From: Actinomadura xylanilytica
Lineage (GTDB): Bacteria > Actinomycetota > Actinomycetes > Streptosporangiales > Streptosporangiaceae
DNA: 64,000 nucleotides
Direction: 5' to 3'
Assembly: GCF_030283145.1 (NCBI RefSeq)
Contig: NZ_JASNWE010000001.1
Location: 2,030,276-2,094,275, forward strand
Positions 62,351-64,000 of the stretch are shown piece after piece. The notes beneath the pieces are model-generated. The model was given only the letters and a program-made list of their open reading frames with translations. It did not search any database and was not told where the DNA came from. Every line of letters begins with the position of its first letter. Position 1 is the stretch's first letter. Made by a program: the position numbers and the translations under genes.

Positions 62351-62959
62351 GTGCCCTCCACGTCTCCAGCCCCGCGGCCCGCCAAGCGAGGGCGGCCCGG
62401 ACACGACCTCGCATCGGTCCTGTCGGTCGCCGTCGCCCTGTTCAACGAGCGCGGCTACGAGGCCACCGGGATGGAGGCGATCGCCCGCGGGCTCGGCCTC
62501 ACCAAGTCGGCGATCTACCACCATGTCGATAGCAAGGAGGAGCTGCTGCGGATGGCCACCGACCGGGCGCTGGACGGCCTGTTCGAGGCGGCCGGGCAGG
62601 CCCGCGACCTCGACGGCCGGGCCATCGACCGGCTGGAGTTCCTGGCCGAGCGCAGCGTGCACGTGCTCGCCGAGCGGCTGCCGTTCGTCACGCTCCTGCT
62701 GCGGGTTCGGGGCAACACCGACGTGGAGCGCCGGGCGCTGGAGCGCCGCCGCGCGTTCGACCACCTGGTAGCCGAGCTGATGGAGCAGGCCGCGGCCGAG
62801 GGCGACCTGAGGCGGGACGTCGACCCGGCGATCGGCGCCCGGCTGCTGTTCGGCATGGTCAACTCGCTGGTCGAGTGGTACCGCCCGTCCGGCGGCACCG
62901 ACGTGGACGCGCTGGCCGTCCTGGTCCGCCGCACCGCCTTCGACGGCCTGCGCGCCTGA
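62351..62959 (+). CDS. TetR-family regulator, PaaR-like
   Basis: 202 aa from GTG 62351. TetR helix-turn-helix near residues 30-65 (ALFNERGYEATGMEAIARGLGLTKSAIYHHVDSKEELL) and a C-terminal ligand domain (LLFGMVNSLVEWYRPSGG). Followed 91 bp later by paaZ with an operator matching the recalled PaaR motif, so it is probably the phenylacetyl-CoA-responsive repressor of phenylacetate degradation. Confidence 0.88.
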   Translation: MPSTSPAPRPAKRGRPGHDLASVLSVAVALFNERGYEATGMEAIARGLGLTKSAIYHHVDSKEELLRMATDRALDGLFEAAGQARDLDGRAIDRLEFLAERSVHVLAERLPFVTLLLRVRGNTDVERRALERRRAFDHLVAELMEQAAAEGDLRRDVDPAIGARLLFGMVNSLVEWYRPSGGTDVDALAVLVRRTAFDGLRA

Positions 62960-63006
62960 CAATCCGGGCGCCGCCCTGTTCTCTTCCGCCGCCCGCGGGT
63001 AGCATT

Positions 63007-63028
63007 ACTTACCGAACGGACGGTTGGT
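63007..63028. promoter_or_regulatory. PaaR-type operator before paaZ
   Basis: The 22-bp stretch has half-sites ACTTACCG and CGGTTGGT around a CG centre. The recalled C. glutamicum PaaR consensus is ACT-N-ACCG, NN-CG-NN, CGGT-N-AGT; only one base (AGT to GGT) differs. It lies 23-44 bases before the paaZ start. Confidence 0.75.
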
Positions 63029-63050
63029 AATCGGGTGAAGGGACCACGGC

Positions 63051-64000
63051 ATGGCAGCGCTGCGCAGTTACGTCTCGGGGGCCTGGCACACTCCGCCCGA
63101 CGAGGGCGTCCCGGTCCACGACGCGGTCACGGGCGAGGAGGTCGCCCGGGTCTCGTCCACGGGCGTCGACTTCGCCGCCGCGCTCGACCACGGCCGCCGC
63201 CGCGGCCGGGAGCTCCGCGCGCTGACCTTCCACCAGCGGGCCGCGCTACTGAAGACGCTCGCCTCGCACCTGAACGAGCACCGCGACGAGCTGTACGCCC
63301 TGTCGCGCCGCGCCGGCTCCACGCTCGCCGACGCGCGGATCGACGTGGACGGGGGCATCGGCACCCTGTTCGCCTACTCCAGCAAGGGCCGCCGCGAGCT
63401 GCCCAACGACACCGTCCACGTGGACGGCGACGTGGAGCCGCTCGGCAAGGGCGGCACGTTCGTCGGACGGCACCTGATGACCCCGCTGCACGGCGTCGCC
63501 GTGCAGATCAACGCCTTCAACTTCCCCGTCTGGGGGCCGCTGGAGAAGCTCGGCCCGGCCTTCGTCGCGGGGATGCCCTCGCTGATCAAGCCCGCCGGGC
63601 AGACCGCCTACATCACCGCGCGGCTGGTCGACCTGATCGTCGACAGCGGGATCCTGCCCGAGGGGTCGGTGCAGCTCGTCTGCGGCGACGCGGGCGACCT
63701 GCTGTCGCACCTGACCGAGCAGGACCTGGTCTCCTTCACCGGTTCGGCCGCGACCGCGCGCACGCTGCGCGCCCACCCGGTGATCGTGGAGCGGGCCGTC
63801 CGGTTCAACGCCGAGGCCGACTCCCTCAACTGCTCGATCCTCGGTCCGGACGGCGACGTGGAGCTGTACGCCAAGCAGCTCGTCACCGAGATGACCGCCA
63901 AGGCCGGCCAGAAGTGCACCGCGATCCGGCGGGCGTTCGTGCCGCGAGACCGGCTGGAGGAGGTCACCGCGGCGGTGCGCGAGCGGCTCGGCCGGATCGT
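63051..64000 (+). CDS. paaZ: PaaZ, oxepin-CoA hydrolase/aldehyde dehydrogenase (partial)
   Basis: ATG 63051 after GAAGGGA; 316 codons, running off the right edge. This is the N-terminal aldehyde dehydrogenase domain: [42 protein letters not shown] and nucleophile C289 in [12 protein letters not shown]. In the family this domain oxidises 3-oxo-5,6-dehydrosuberyl-CoA semialdehyde in phenylacetate degradation, and the missing C-terminal MaoC domain opens the oxepin ring. Whether that second domain is present lies outside the window. Confidence 0.92.
   Translation, partial: MAALRSYVSGAWHTPPDEGVPVHDAVTGEEVARVSSTGVDFAAALDHGRRRGRELRALTFHQRAALLKTLASHLNEHRDELYALSRRAGSTLADARIDVDGGIGTLFAYSSKGRRELPNDTVHVDGDVEPLGKGGTFVGRHLMTPLHGVAVQINAFNFPVWGPLEKLGPAFVAGMPSLIKPAGQTAYITARLVDLIVDSGILPEGSVQLVCGDAGDLLSHLTEQDLVSFTGSAATARTLRAHPVIVERAVRFNAEADSLNCSILGPDGDVELYAKQLVTEMTAKAGQKCTAIRRAFVPRDRLEEVTAAVRERLGRI

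Noticed and set aside
1..64000. tRNA, rRNA, CRISPR arrays, insertion sequences and integrase genes
   Set aside because: I saw no cloverleaf-like intergenic sequence, no regularly spaced repeat array and no transposase or integrase protein motifs in the frames.

Overview
The window is very GC-rich double-stranded bacterial DNA with dense, often overlapping genes, frequent GTG/TTG starts and an actinobacterial gene repertoire: a PMT-type protein mannosyltransferase divergent from rsmI, a type VII (ESX) secretion locus, a WhiJ-type regulator with DUF397 partners, and PaaZ with a PaaR-like TetR. It fits a chromosomal segment of a filamentous actinomycete. My best guess is Thermomonosporaceae/Actinomadura-like, but the genus is an inference.

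Layout. 1-9.2 kb: end of an unknown gene, a small Cys-rich protein, rsmI, pmt, a DUF305 lipoprotein, a DUF6153-like membrane protein overlapping an MFS exporter, a divergent LacI regulator with twin operator boxes, and a CorA-type transporter. 8.2-12.5 kb: a beta-lactamase regulatory island (blaL-like class A enzyme, MFS transporter, LysR regulator, BlaB-like serine-hydrolase-fold protein) resembling the blaL/blaA/blaB system known from Streptomyces cacaoi.

12.6-33.7 kb: a split type VII secretion locus. The minus-strand operon runs ESX-like small protein 1, ESX-like small protein 2, a membrane-anchored TNT-domain protein, EccD, MinD/ParA ATPase. A DUF6177-like gene pair faces a plus-strand effector cassette: a DUF6507-like protein, an 847-aa polymorphic toxin with a PD-(D/E)XK-like C-terminal nuclease tip, and two or three immunity/accessory genes. 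The toxin tip and immunity genes have visibly lower GC. A HATPase / WhiJ-type XRE / DUF397 x2 regulatory group follows, then EccC and an EccA-like AAA+ protein. EccB, EccE and MycP are not recognisable here.

33.8-44.4 kb: an ArdC/TOPRIM primase-like protein, an amidase, an acyltransferase-3 membrane protein, a fused PabA-PabB aminodeoxychorismate synthase, two universal stress proteins, and a DsbA/CcdA-like thiol redox pair. 44.4-54.4 kb: two ABC-exporter/two-component modules in tandem, each with export genes on the minus strand divergent from kinase/regulator genes on the plus strand. The first has a NarL-type system and the second an OmpR-type system. 54.4-64 kb: an MdeB/AceE-like thiamine enzyme divergent from an Lrp/AsnC regulator, a hypothetical protein, two cytochromes P450 (the second with degenerate motifs), a secreted serine hydrolase, and a PaaR-like TetR regulator with a matching operator in front of a truncated paaZ.

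The strongest leads are the degenerate TNT-domain membrane protein inside the secretion operon, the toxin/immunity cassette, and the bla regulatory island.
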